A stretch of DNA of 64,000 nt from Bombus terrestris (taxonomy: Eukaryota; Arthropoda; Insecta; Hymenoptera; Apidae). The stretch's first letter is position 1. Every line of letters starts with the position of its first letter. The position numbers were made by a program, and so were the translations under genes. Positions 14,181 through 27,500 of this stretch are shown here, piece after piece. Location: contig NW_025963606.1 in assembly GCF_910591885.1 (NCBI RefSeq), forward strand, positions 248,001 to 312,000. The letters run 5' to 3'. The notes under the pieces were generated by a model. The model made no database searches and had not been told where the DNA came from. It saw only the letters and a list, made by a program, of their open reading frames with translations.

Positions 14181-16430
14181 AACGTGGGACACCGTTGGAC
14201 ATCGTTGGACATCGTTGGACATCGTGGGACACCGTTGGACATCGTTGGACACCGTTGGACATCGTTGGACACCGTTGGACAACGTGGGACATCGTGGGAC
14301 AACGTGGGACAACGTGGGACAACGTGGGACAACGTGGGACACCGTTGGACACCGTGGGACACCGTTGGACACCGTTGGACACCGTTGGACATCGTTGGAC
14401 ATCGTTGGACATCGTGGGACACCGTTGGACATCGTTGGACATCGTTGGACACCGTTGGACATCGTTGGACACCGTTGGACATCGTTGGACATCGTTGGAC
14501 ATCGTGGGACACCGTTGGACATCGTTGGACATCGTTGGACACCGTTGGACATCGTTGGACATCGTTGGACATCGTTGGACACTGTTGGACACCGTTGGAC
14601 ACCGTTGGACATCGTTGGACACCGTGGGACAACGTGGGACAACGTGGGACAACGTGGGACAACGTGGGACAACGTGGGACAACGTGGGACATCGTGGGAC
14701 AACGTGGGACAACGTGGGACAACGTGGGACAACGTGGGACAACGTGGGACATCGTGGGACAACGTGGGACAACGTGGGACAACGTGGGACAACGTGGGAC
14801 ATCGTGGGACAACGTGGGACAACGTGGGACAACGTGGGACATCGTGGGACAACGTGGGACAACGTGGGACAACGTGGGACAACGTGGGACACCGTTGGAC
14901 ACCGTTGGACACCGTTGGACACCGTTGGACATCGTTGGACACCGTGGGACAACGTGGGACAACGTGGGACAACGTGGGAAACCATGGAACAACGTGGGAC
15001 AACGTGGGACACCGTTGGACATCGTTGGACAACGTGGGACAACGTGGGACAACGTGGGACAACGTGGGACAACGTGGGACAACGTGGGACAACGTGGGAC
15101 AACGTGGGACACCGTTGGACACCGTGGGACACCGTTGGACACCGTTGGACATCGTTGGACACCGTGGGACAACGTGGGACAACGTGGGACAACGTGGGAC
15201 AACGTGGGACAACGTGGGACAACGTGGGACAACGTGGGACAACGTGGGACATCGTGGGACAACGTGGGACAACGTGGGACAACGTGGGACAACGTGGGAC
15301 ATCGTGGGACAACGTGGGACAACGTGGGACAACGTGGGACATCGTGGGACAACGTGGGACAACGTGGGACAACGTGGGACAACGTGGGACACCGTTGGAC
15401 ACCGTTGGACACCGTTGGACACCGTTGGACATCGTTGGACACCGTGGGACAACGTGGGACAACGTGGGACAACGTGGGAAACCATGGAACAACGTGGGAC
15501 AACGTGGGACACCGTTGGACATCGTTGGACAACGTGGGACAACGTGGGACAACGTGGGACAACGTGGGACAACGTGGGACAACGTGGGACAACGTGGGAC
15601 AACGTGGGACACCGTTGGACACCGTGGGACACCGTTGGACACCGTTGGACATCGTTGGACACCGTGGGACAACGTGGGACAACGTGGGACAACGTGGGAC
15701 AACGTGGGACAACGTGGGACAACGTGGGACAACGTGGGACAACGTGGGACATCGTGGGACAACGTGGGACAACGTGGGACAACGTGGGACAACGTGGGAC
15801 ACCGTTGGACAACGTGGGACACCGTTGGACATCGTTGGACACCGTGGGACAACGTGGGACAACGTGGGACAACGTGGGACAACGTGGGACAACGTGGGAC
15901 ACCGTTGGACATCGTTGGACATCGTTGGACATCGTGGGACACCGTTGGACATCGTTGGACATCGTTGGACACCGTTGGACACCGTTGGACAACGTGGGAC
16001 ATCGTGGGACAACGTGGGACAACGTGGGACAACGTGGGACAACGTGGGACACCGTTGGACACCGTGGGACACCGTTGGACACCGTTGGACACCGTTGGAC
16101 ATCGTTGGACATCGTTGGACACCGTTGGATATCGTTGGACATCGTTGGACACCGTTGGACATCGTTGGACACCGTTGGACATCGTTGGACATCGTTGGAC
16201 ATCGTGGGACACCGTTGGACATCGTTGGACATCGTTGGACACCGTTGGACATCGTTGGACATCGTTGGACATCGTTGGACACCGTTGGACACCGTTGGAC
16301 ACCGTTGGACATCGTTGGACACCGTGGGACAACGTGGGACAACGTGGGACAACGCGGGACAACGTGGGACAACGTGGGACAACGTGGGACAACGTGGGAC
16401 AACGTGGGACAACGTGGGACAACTTGGGAC
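14181..16430 (+). repeat. Three-copy block, copy 1 (with internal 500-bp duplication)
   Basis: Shared barcodes in all three copies: ACTGTTGGAC (14581, 17281, 20481), N 400 bp later (14981, 17681, 20881), ACCGTTGGAT (16121, 18321, 21521), AACGCGGGAC 230 bp after that (16351, 18551, 21751), and an AACTTGGGAC position 70 bp further (16421, 18621, 21821). Copy 1 is 500 bp longer between the first and fourth barcodes. It has two N units (14981 and 15481) with near-identical surroundings, so it carries an extra tandem duplication of about 500 bp. ACCGTTGGAT followed by an ATC-starting unit makes an EcoRV site (GATATC) at 16128. Confidence 0.9.
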
Positions 16431-17220
16431 AACGTGGGACACCGTTGGACACCGTGGGACACCGTTGGACACCGTTGGACATCGTTGGACACCGTGGGAC
16501 AACGTGGGACAACGTGGGACAACGTGGGACAACGTGGGACATCGTGGGACAACGTGGGACAACGTGGGACAACGTGGGACAACGTGGGACATCGTGGGAC
16601 AACGTGGGACAACGTGGGACAACGTGGGACATCGTGGGACAACGTGGGACAACGTGGGACAACGTGGGACAACGTGGGACAACGTGGGACACCGTTGGAC
16701 ACCGTTGGACACCGTTGGACACCGTTGGACATCGTTGGACACCGTGGGACAACGTGGGACAACGTGGGACAACGTGGGACACCGTTGGACACCGTGGGAC
16801 ACCGTTGGACACCGTTGGACATCGTTGGACACCGTGGGACAACGTGGGACAACGTGGGACAACGTGGGACAACGTGGGACAACGTGGGACAACGTGGGAC
16901 AACGTGGGACAACGTGGGACATCGTGGGACAACGTGGGACAACGTGGGACAACGTGGGACAACGTGGGACACCGTTGGACAACGTGGGACACCGTTGGAC
17001 ATCGTTGGACACCGTGGGACAACGTGGGACAACGTGGGACAACGTGGGACAACGTGGGACAACGTGGGACACCGTTGGACATCGTTGGACATCGTTGGAC
17101 ATCGTGGGACACCGTTGGACATCGTTGGACATCGTTGGACACCGTTGGACACCGTTGGACAACGTGGGACATCGTTGGACATCGTTGGACACCGTGGGAC
17201 AACGTGGGACACCGTTGGAC
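16431..17220 (+). repeat. Spacer between block copies 1 and 2
   Basis: No N unit. It holds A/G runs with periodic T/G units, the four-fold C/T group at 16691, and from 17071 the C/T-T/T-T/T-T/G block that leads into copy 2. Nothing other than ordinary units is seen. Confidence 0.8.
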
Positions 17221-18630
17221 ATCGTTGGACATCGTTGGACACCGTTGGACATCGTTGGACATCGTTGGACATCGTTGGACACTGTTGGACACCGTTGGAC
17301 ACCGTTGGACATCGTTGGACACCGTGGGACAACGTGGGACAACGTGGGACAACGTGGGACAACGTGGGACAACGTGGGACAACGTGGGACATCGTGGGAC
17401 AACGTGGGACAACGTGGGACAACGTGGGACAACGTGGGACAACGTGGGACATCGTGGGACAACGTGGGACAACGTGGGACAACGTGGGACAACGTGGGAC
17501 ATCGTGGGACAACGTGGGACAACGTGGGACAACGTGGGACATCGTGGGACAACGTGGGACAACGTGGGACAACGTGGGACAACGTGGGACACCGTTGGAC
17601 ACCGTTGGACACCGTTGGACACCGTTGGACATCGTTGGACACCGTGGGACAACGTGGGACAACGTGGGACAACGTGGGAAACCATGGAACAACGTGGGAC
17701 AACGTGGGACACCGTTGGACATCGTTGGACAACGTGGGACAACGTGGGACAACGTGGGACAACGTGGGACAACGTGGGACAACGTGGGACAACGTGGGAC
17801 AACGTGGGACACCGTTGGACACCGTGGGACACCGTTGGACACCGTTGGACATCGTTGGACACCGTGGGACAACGTGGGACAACGTGGGACAACGTGGGAC
17901 AACGTGGGACAACGTGGGACAACGTGGGACAACGTGGGACAACGTGGGACAACGTGGGACAACGTGGGACAACGTGGGACAACGTGGGACAACGTGGGAC
18001 ACCGTTGGACAACGTGGGACACCGTTGGACATCGTTGGACACCGTGGGACAACGTGGGACAACGTGGGACAACGTGGGACAACGTGGGACAACGTGGGAC
18101 ACCGTTGGACATCGTTGGACATCGTTGGACATCGTGGGACACCGTTGGACATCGTTGGACATCGTTGGACACCGTTGGACACCGTTGGACAACGTGGGAC
18201 ATCGTGGGACAACGTGGGACAACGTGGGACAACGTGGGACAACGTGGGACACCGTTGGACACCGTGGGACACCGTTGGACACCGTTGGACACCGTTGGAC
18301 ATCGTTGGACATCGTTGGACACCGTTGGATATCGTTGGACATCGTTGGACACCGTTGGACATCGTTGGACACCGTTGGACATCGTTGGACATCGTTGGAC
18401 ATCGTGGGACACCGTTGGACATCGTTGGACATCGTTGGACACCGTTGGACATCGTTGGACATCGTTGGACATCGTTGGACACCGTTGGACACCGTTGGAC
18501 ACCGTTGGACATCGTTGGACACCGTGGGACAACGTGGGACAACGTGGGACAACGCGGGACAACGTGGGACAACGTGGGACATCGTGGGACAACGTGGGAC
18601 AACGTGGGACAACGTGGGACAACTAGGGAC
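17221..18630 (+). repeat. Three-copy block, copy 2
   Basis: Aligned to copy 3 at a constant 3,200-bp offset over all checked barcodes (17281/20481, 17681/20881, 18321/21521, 18551/21751, 18621/21821). Offset to copy 1 is 2,700 bp at the left and 2,200 bp at the right. At 18621, where copies 1 and 3 read AACTTGGGAC, this copy reads AACTAGGGAC, a private T-to-A change on a shared variant. T/G at 18581 is T/T in copy 3 (21781), another private difference. Confidence 0.9.
18621..18630 (+). other. AACTAGGGAC: stop triplets on both strands
   Basis: CTAG here gives TAG at 18624-18626 on the plus strand and TAG on the minus strand (CTA at 18623-18625). It is the only unit in the window that interrupts a frame on both strands. 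It derives from AACTTGGGAC, which is conserved at 16421 and 21821. Confidence 0.92.
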
Positions 18631-20400
18631 AACGTGGGACACCGTTGGACACCGTGGGACACCGTTGGACACCGTTGGACATCGTTGGACACCGTGGGAC
18701 AACGTGGGACAACGTGGGACAACGTGGGACAACGTGGGACATCGTGGGACAACGTGGGACAACGTGGGACAACGTGGGACAACGTGGGACATCGTGGGAC
18801 AACGTGGGACAACGTGGGACAACGTGGGACATCGTGGGACAACGTGGGACAACGTGGGACAACGTGGGACAACGTGGGACAACGTGGGACACCGTGGGAC
18901 ACCGTTGGACACCGTTGGACACCGTTGGACATCGTTGGACACCGTGGGACAACGTGGGACAACGTGGGACAACGTGGGAAACCATGGAACAACGTGGGAC
19001 AACGTGGGACACCGTTGGACATCGTTGGACATCGTTGGACACCGTGGGACAACGTGGGACAACGTGGGACAACGTGGGACAACGTGGGACAACGTGGGAC
19101 AACGTGGGACATCGTGGGACAACGTGGGACAACGTGGGACAACGTGGGACAACGTGGGACAACGTGGGACACCGTTGGACACCGTGGGACACCGTTGGAC
19201 ACCGTTGGACATCGTTGGACACCGTGGGACAACGTGGGACAACGTGGGACAACGTGGGACAACGTGGGACATCGTGGGACAACGTGGGACAACGTGGGAC
19301 AACGTGGGACAACGTGGGACATCGTGGGACAACGTGGGACAACGTGGGACAACGTGGGACATCGTGGGACAACGTGGGACAACGTGGGACAACGTGGGAC
19401 AACGTGGGACACCGTTGGACACCGTTGGACACCGTTGGACACCGTTGGACATCGTTGGACACCGTGGGACAACGTGGGACAACGTGGGACAACGTGGGAC
19501 AACGTGGGACAACGTGGGACAACGTGGGACAACGTGGGACAACGTGGGACAACGTGGGACATCGTGGGACAACGTGGGACAACGTGGGACAACGTGGGAC
19601 ATCGTGGGACAACGTGGGACAACGTGGGACAACGTGGGACAACGTGGGACAACGTGGGACACCGTTGGACACCGTTGGACACCGTTGGACACCGTTGGAC
19701 ATCGTTGGACACCGTGGGACAACGTGGGACAACGTGGGACAACGTGGGAAACCATGGAACAACGTGGGACAACGTGGGACACCGTTGGACATCGTTGGAC
19801 ATCGTTGGACACCGTGGGACAACGTGGGACAACGTGGGACAACGTGGGACAACGTCGGACAACGTGGGACAACGTGGGACATCGTGGGACAACGTGGGAC
19901 AACGTGGGACAACGTGGGACAACGTGGGACAACGTGGGACACCGTTGGACACCGTGGGACACCGTTGGACACCGTTGGACATCGTTGGACACCGTGGGAC
20001 AACGTGGGACAACGTGGGACAACGTGGGACAACGTGGGATATCGTGGGACAACGTGGGACAACGTGGGACAACGTGGGACAACGTGGGACATCGTGGGAC
20101 AACGTGGGACAACGTGGGACAACGTGGGACATCGTGGGACAACGTGGGACAACGTGGGACAACGTGGGACAACGTGGGACACCGTTGGACACCGTTGGAC
20201 ACCGTTGGACACCGTTGGACATCGTTGGACACCGTGGGACAACGTGGGACAACGTGGGAAACCATGGAACAACGTGGGACAACGTGGGACACCGTTGGAC
20301 ATCGTTGGACATCGTTGGACACCGTTGGACATCGTTGGACATCGTTGGACACCGTTGGACATCGTTGGACACCGTTGGACATCGTTGGACATCGTTGGAC
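18631..20400 (+). repeat. Domain II segment
   Basis: N at 18981, 19751 and 20261. The N at 19751 carries the exact 100-bp AACGTCGGAC module (19851). A GGGAC to GGGAT change at 20031 makes an EcoRV site at 20038; the same junction recurs at 23238. T/G units at regular 40-60 bp spacing subdivide the long GTGGG runs. No unique sequence. Confidence 0.82.
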
Positions 20401-21830
20401 ATCGTGGGACACCGTTGGACATCGTTGGACATCGTTGGACACCGTTGGACATCGTTGGACATCGTTGGACATCGTTGGACACTGTTGGACACCGTTGGAC
20501 ACCGTTGGACATCGTTGGACACCGTGGGACAACGTGGGACAACGTGGGACAACGTGGGACAACGTGGGACAACGTGGGACAACGTGGGACATCGTGGGAC
20601 AACGTGGGACAACGTGGGACAACGTGGGACAACGTGGGACAACGTGGGACAACGTGGGACAACGTGGGACAACGTGGGACAACGTGGGACAACGTGGGAC
20701 ATCGTGGGACAACGTGGGACAACGTGGGACAACGTGGGACATCGTGGGACAACGTGGGACAACGTGGGACAACGTGGGACAACGTGGGACACCGTTGGAC
20801 ACCGTTGGACACCGTTGGACACCGTTGGACATCGTTGGACACCGTGGGACAACGTGGGACAACGTGGGACAACGTGGGAAACCATGGAACAACGTGGGAC
20901 AACGTGGGACACCGTTGGACATCGTTGGACAACGTGGGACAACGTGGGACAACGTGGGACAACGTGGGACAACGTGGGACAACGTGGGACAACGTGGGAC
21001 AACGTGGGACACCGTTGGACACCGTGGGACACCGTTGGACACCGTTGGACATCGTTGGACACCGTGGGACAACGTGGGACAACGTGGGACAACGTGGGAC
21101 AACGTGGGACAACGTGGGACAACGTGGGACAACGTGGGACAACGTGGGACAACGTGGGACAACGTGGGACAACGTGGGACAACGTGGGACAACGTGGGAC
21201 ACCGTTGGACAACGTGGGACACCGTTGGACATCGTTGGACACCGTGGGACAACGTGGGACAACGTGGGACAACGTGGGACAACGTGGGACAACGTGGGAC
21301 ACCGTTGGACATCGTTGGACATCGTTGGACATCGTGGGACACCGTTGGACATCGTTGGACATCGTTGGACACCGTTGGACACCGTTGGACAACGTGGGAC
21401 ATCGTGGGACAACGTGGGACAACGTGGGACAACGTGGGACAACGTGGGACACCGTTGGACACCGTGGGACACCGTTGGACACCGTTGGACACCGTTGGAC
21501 ATCGTTGGACATCGTTGGACACCGTTGGATATCGTTGGACATCGTTGGACACCGTTGGACATCGTTGGACACCGTTGGACATCGTTGGACATCGTTGGAC
21601 ATCGTGGGACACCGTTGGACATCGTTGGACATCGTTGGACACCGTTGGACATCGTTGGACATCGTTGGACATCGTTGGACACCGTTGGACACCGTTGGAC
21701 ACCGTTGGACATCGTTGGACACCGTGGGACAACGTGGGACAACGTGGGACAACGCGGGACAACGTGGGACAACGTGGGACATCGTTGGACAACGTGGGAC
21801 AACGTGGGACAACGTGGGACAACTTGGGAC
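20401..21830 (+). repeat. Three-copy block, copy 3
   Basis: Begins with T-rich units leading to ACTGTTGGAC (20481), then N (20881), ACCGTTGGAT with an EcoRV site (21521, site at 21528), AACGCGGGAC (21751) and AACTTGGGAC (21821). 20521-20790 is a 27-unit stretch with GTGGG in every unit. It has a single N, like copy 2, so the shared 2,700/3,200-bp arrangement probably reflects two duplication events. Confidence 0.9.
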
Positions 21831-24060
21831 AACGTGGGACACCGTTGGACACCGTGGGACACCGTTGGACACCGTTGGACATCGTTGGACACCGTGGGAC
21901 AACGTGGGACAACGTGGGACAACGTGGGACAACGTGGGACAACGTGGGACAACGTGGGACAACGTGGGACAACGTGGGACAACGTGGGACATCGTGGGAC
22001 AACGTGGGACAACGTGGGACAACGTGGGACATCGTGGGACAACGTGGGACAACGTGGGACAACGTGGGACAACGTGGGACAACGTGGGACACCGTTGGAC
22101 ACCGTTGGACACCGTTGGACACCGTTGGACATCGTTGGACACCGTGGGACAACGTGGGACAACGTGGGACAACGTGGGAAACCATGGAACAACGTGGGAC
22201 AACGTGGGACACCGTTGGACATCGTTGGACATCGTTGGACACCGTGGGACAACGTGGGACAACGTGGGACAACGTGGGACAACGTCGGACAACGTGGGAC
22301 AACGTGGGACATCGTGGGACAACGTGGGACAACGTGGGACAACGTGGGACAACGTGGGACAACGTGGGACACCGTTGGACACCGTGGGACACCGTTGGAC
22401 ACCGTTGGACATCGTTGGACACCGTGGGACAACGTGGGACAACGTGGGACAACGTGGGACAACGTGGGACATCGTGGGACAACGTGGGACAACGTGGGAC
22501 AACGTGGGACAACGTGGGACATCGTGGGACAACGTGGGACAACGTGGGACAACGTGGGACATCGTGGGACAACGTGGGACAACGTGGGACAACGTGGGAC
22601 AACGTGGGACACCGTTGGACACCGTTGGACACCGTTGGACACCGTTGGACATCGTTGGACACCGTGGGACAACGTGGGACAACGTGGGACAACGTGGGAC
22701 AACGTGGGACATCGTGGGACAACGTGGGACAACGTGGGACAACGTGGGACAACGTGGGACATCGTGGGACAACGTGGGACAACGTGGGACAACGTGGGAC
22801 ATCGTGGGACAACGTGGGACAACGTGGGACAACGTGGGACAACGTGGGACAACGTGGGACACCGTTGGACACCGTTGGACACCGTTGGACACCGTTGGAC
22901 ATCGTTGGACACCGTGGGACAACGTGGGACAACGTGGGACAACGTGGGAAACCATGGAACAACGTGGGACAACGTGGGACACCGTGGGACATCGTGGGAC
23001 ATCGTTGGACACCGTGGGACAACGTGGGACAACGTGGGACAACGTGGGACAACGTCGGACAACGTGGGACAACGTGGGACATCGTGGGACAACGTGGGAC
23101 AACGTGGGACAACGTGGGACAACGTGGGACAACGTGGGACACCGTTGGACACCGTGGGACACCGTTGGACACCGTTGGACATCGTTGGACACCGTGGGAC
23201 AACGTGGGACAACGTGGGACAACGTGGGACAACGTGGGATATCGTGGGACAACGTGGGACAACGTGGGACAACGTGGGACAACGTGGGACAACGTGGGAC
23301 AACGTGGGACAACGTGGGACAACGTGGGACATCGTGGGACAACGTGGGACAACGTGGGACAACGTGGGACAACGTGGGACACCGTTGGACACCGTTGGAC
23401 ACCGTTGGACACCGTTGGACATCGTTGGACACCGTGGGACAACGTGGGACAACGTGGGAAACCATGGAACAACGTGGGACAACGTGGGACACCGTTGGAC
23501 ATCGTTGGACATCGTTGGACACCGTGGGACAACGTGGGACAACGTGGGACAACGTGGGACAACGTGGGACAACGTGGGACATCGTGGGACACCGTTGGAC
23601 ACCGTGGGACACCGTTGGACACCGTTGGACATCGTTGGACACCGTGGGACAACGTGGGACAACGTGGGACAACGTGGGACATCGTGGGACAACGTGGGAC
23701 ACCGTTGGACACCGTTGGACATCGTTGGACACCGTGGGACAACGTGGGACAACGTGGGAAACCATGGAACAACGTGGGACAACGTGGGACACCGTTGGAC
23801 ACCGTTGGACACCGTTGGACACCGTTGGACATCGTTGGACACCGTGGGACAACGTGGGACAACGTGGGACAACGTGGGACATCGTGGGACAACGTGGGAC
23901 AACGTGGGACAACGTGGGACATCGTGGGACAACGTGGGACAACGTGGGACAACGTGGGACAACGTGGGACAACGTGGGACACCGTTGGACACCGTTGGAC
24001 ACCGTTGGACACCGTTGGACATCGTTGGACACCGTGGGACAACGTGGGACAACGTGGGAC
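21831..24060 (+). repeat. Domain II segment with 770-bp tandem module
   Basis: N/AACGTCGGAC pairs at 22181/22281 and 23051-100/23051 (N at 22951) are exactly 770 bp apart, and the intervening T/G spacing also repeats. N at 23461 and 23761 follow. The EcoRV-type junction is at 23231/23238. The rest is A/G runs with C/T-rich groups. Confidence 0.84.
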
Positions 24061-27000
24061 AACGTGGGAAACCATGGAACAACGTGGGACAACGTGGGAC
24101 ACCGTTGGACATCGTTGGACATCGTTGGACACCGTGGGACAACGTGGGACAACGTGGGACAACGTGGGACAACGTCGGACAACGTGGGACAACGTGGGAC
24201 ATCGTGGGACAACGTGGGACAACGTGGGACAACGTGGGACAACGTGGGACAACGTGGGACACCGTTGGACACCGTGGGACACCGTTGGACACCGGTGGAC
24301 ATCGTTGGACACCGTGGGACAACGTGGGACAACGTGGGACAACGTGGGACAACGTGGGACATCGTGGGACAACGTGGGACAACGTGGGACAACGTGGGAC
24401 AACGTGGGACATCGTGGGACAACGTGGGACAACGTGGGACAACGTGGGACATCGTGGGACAACGTGGGACAACGTGGGACAACGTGGGACAACGTGGGAC
24501 ACCGTTGGACACCGTTGGACACCGTTGGACACCGTTGGACATCGTTGGACACCGTGGGACAACGTGGGACAACGTGGGAAACCATGGAACAACGTGGGAC
24601 AACGTGGGACACCGTTGGACATCGTTGGACATCGTTGGACACCGTGGGACAACGTGGGACAACGTGGGACAACGTGGGACAACGTGGGACAACGTGGGAC
24701 AACGTGGGACATCGTGGGACACCGTTGGACACCGTGGGACAACGTGGGACAACGTGGGACAACGTGGGACAACGTGGGACAACGTGGGACAACGTGGGAC
24801 AACGTGGGACAACGTGGGACAACGTGGGACAACGTGGGACATCGTGGGACAACGTGGGACAACGTGGGACGACGTGGGACATCGTGGGACAACGTGGGAC
24901 AACGTGGGACAACGTGGGACAACGTGGGACAACGTGGGACACCGTTGGACACCGTTGGACACCGTTGGACACCGTTGGACATCGTTGGACACCGTGGGAC
25001 AACGTGGGACAACGTGGGACAACGTGGGAAACCATGGAACAACGTGGGACAACGTGGGACACCGTTGGACATCGTTGGACATATCGGACACCGTGGGTCA
25101 ACGTGGGACAACGTGGGACAACGTGGGACAACGTCGGACAACGTGGGACAACGTGGGACATCGTGGGACAACGTGGGACAACGTGGGACAACGTGGGACA
25201 ACGTGGGACAACGTGGGACACCGTTGGACACCGTGGGACACCGTTGGACACCGTTGGACATCGTTGGACACCGTGGGACAACGTGGGACAACGTGGGACA
25301 ACGTGGGACAACGTGGGACACCGTGGGACAACGTGGGACAACGTGGGACAACGTGGGACAACGTGGGACAACGTGGGACAACGTGGGACAACGTGGGACA
25401 TCGTGGGACAACGTGGGACAACGTGGGACAACGTGGGACAACGTGGGACAACGTGGGACATCGTGGGACAACGTGGGACAACGTGGGACAACGTGGGACA
25501 ACGTGGGACATCGTGGGACAACGTGGGACAACGTGGGACAACGTGGGACATCGTGGGACAACGTGGGACAACGTGGGACAACGTGGGACAACGTGGGACA
25601 CCGTTGGACACCGTTGGACACCGTTGGACACCGTTGGACATCGTTGGACACCGTGGGACAACGTGGGACAACGTGGGACAACGTGGGAAACCATGGAACA
25701 ACGTGGGACAACGTGGGACACCGTTGGACATCGTTGGACAACGTGGGACAACGTGGGACAACGTGGGACAACGTGGGACAACGTGGGACAACGTGGGACA
25801 ACGTGGGACAACGTGGGACAACGTGGGACACCGTTGGACACCGTGGGACACCGTTGGACACCGTTGGACATCGTTGGACACCGTGGGACAACGTGGGACA
25901 ACGTGGGACAACGTGGGACAACGTGGGACAACGTGGGACAACGTGGGACAACGTGGGACAACGTGGGACAACGTGGGACATCGTGGGACAACGTGGGACA
26001 ACGTGGGACAACGTGGGACAACGTGGGACACCGTTGGACAACGTGGGACACCGTTGGACATCGTTGGACACCGTGGGACAACGTGGGACAACGTGGGACA
26101 ACGTGGGAAACCATGGAACAACGTGGGACAACGTGGGACACCGTTGGACATCGTTGGACAACGTGGGACAACGTGGGACAACGTGGGACAACGTGGGACA
26201 ACGTGGGACACCGTTGGACACCGTGGGACACCTTTGGACACCGTTGGACATCGTTGGACACCGTGGGACAACGTGGGACAACGTGGGACAACGTGGGACA
26301 ACGTGGGACAACGTGGGACAACGTGGGACAACGTGGGACAACGTGGGACAACGTGGGACAACGTGGGACAACGTGGGACAACGTGGGACACCGTTGGACA
26401 ACGTGGGACACCGTTGGACATCGTTGGACACCGTGGGACAACGTGGGACAACGTGGGACAACGTGGGACAACGTGGGACAACGTGGGACACCGTTGGACA
26501 TCGTTGGACATCGTTGGACATCGTGGGACACCGTTGGACACCGTTGGACACCGTTGGACATCGTTGGACATCGTTGGACACTGTGGGACACCGTTGGACA
26601 TCGTTGGACATCGTTGGACACCGTTGGACATCGTTGGACACCGTTGGACATCGTTGGACATCGTTGGACATCGTGGGACACCGTTGGACATCGTTGGACA
26701 TCGTTGGACACCGTTGGACATCGTTGGACATCGTTGGACATCGTTGGACACCGTTGGACACCGTTGGACACCGTTGGACATCGTTGGACACCGTGGGACA
26801 ACGTGGGACAACGTGGGACAACGTGGGACAACGTGGGACAACGTGGGACATCGTGGGACAACGTGGGACAACGTGGGACAACGTGGGACAACGTGGGACA
26901 ACGTGGGACACCGTTGGACACCGTGGGACACCGTTGGACACCGTTGGACATCGTTGGACACCGTGGGACAACGTGGGACAACGTGGGACAACGTGGAACA

Positions 27001-27500
27001 ACGTGGGACATCGTGGGACAACGTGGGACAACGTGGGACAACGTGGGACAACGTGGGACATCGTGGGACAACGTGGGACAACGTGGGACAACGTGGGACA
27101 TCGTGGGACAACGTGGGACAACGTGGGACAACGTGGGACAACGTGGGACAACGTGGGACACCGTTGGACACCGTTGGACACCGTTGGACACCGTTGGACA
27201 TCGTTGGACACCGTGGGACAACGTGGGACAACGTGGGACAACGTGGGACACCGTGGAACAACGTGGGACAACGTGGGACACCGTTGGACATCGTTGGACA
27301 TCGTTGGACACCGTGGGACAACGTGGGACAACGTGGGACAACGTGGGACAACGTCGGACAACGTGGGACAACGTGGGACATCGTGGGACAACGTGGGACA
27401 ACGTGGGACAACGTGGGACAACGTGGGACAACGTGGGACACCGTTGGACACCGTGGGACACCGTTGGACACCGTTGGACATCGTTGGACACCGTGGGACA
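24061..27500 (+). repeat. 5.6-kb-spaced duplication, copy 1 (partner 29660-33110)
   Basis: Matching barcodes: N 24071/29670, AACGTCGGAC 24171/29770, N 24581/30180, N 25031/30620, the nine-mer 25081/30670, GGGTC unit 25090/30679, AACGTCGGAC 25130/30719, N 25690/31279, N 26110/31699, ACCTTTGGAC 26230/31819, ACTGTGGGAC 26580/32189, AACGTGGAAC 26990/32599, and 27250/32859. The offset is 5,599 then 5,589 then 5,609 bp, so only one- or two-unit indels separate the copies. At 27250 this copy has ACCGTGGAAC where the partner has N. GACGTGGGAC at 24871 and ACCGGTGGAC at 24291 are private. Confidence 0.9.
25081..25099 (+). other. Register slip 1: nine-base unit followed by GGGTC unit
   Basis: The unit at 25081-25089 reads ATATCGGAC, nine bases, and shifts all later units by -1. 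The next unit (25090-25099) reads ACCGTGGGTC, giving a minus-strand TGA at 25098-25100. The pair recurs at 30670-30688, so the slip predates the 5.6-kb duplication. The N to AACGTCGGAC distance, otherwise 100 bp, is 99 bp here. Confidence 0.95.

Noticed and set aside
16128..16133. Promoter, TATA-like or other regulatory element at AT-richer junctions (GATATC sites and the nine-mers)
   Set aside because: These are one-base variants of the unit with no surrounding core-promoter structure or adjacent gene.
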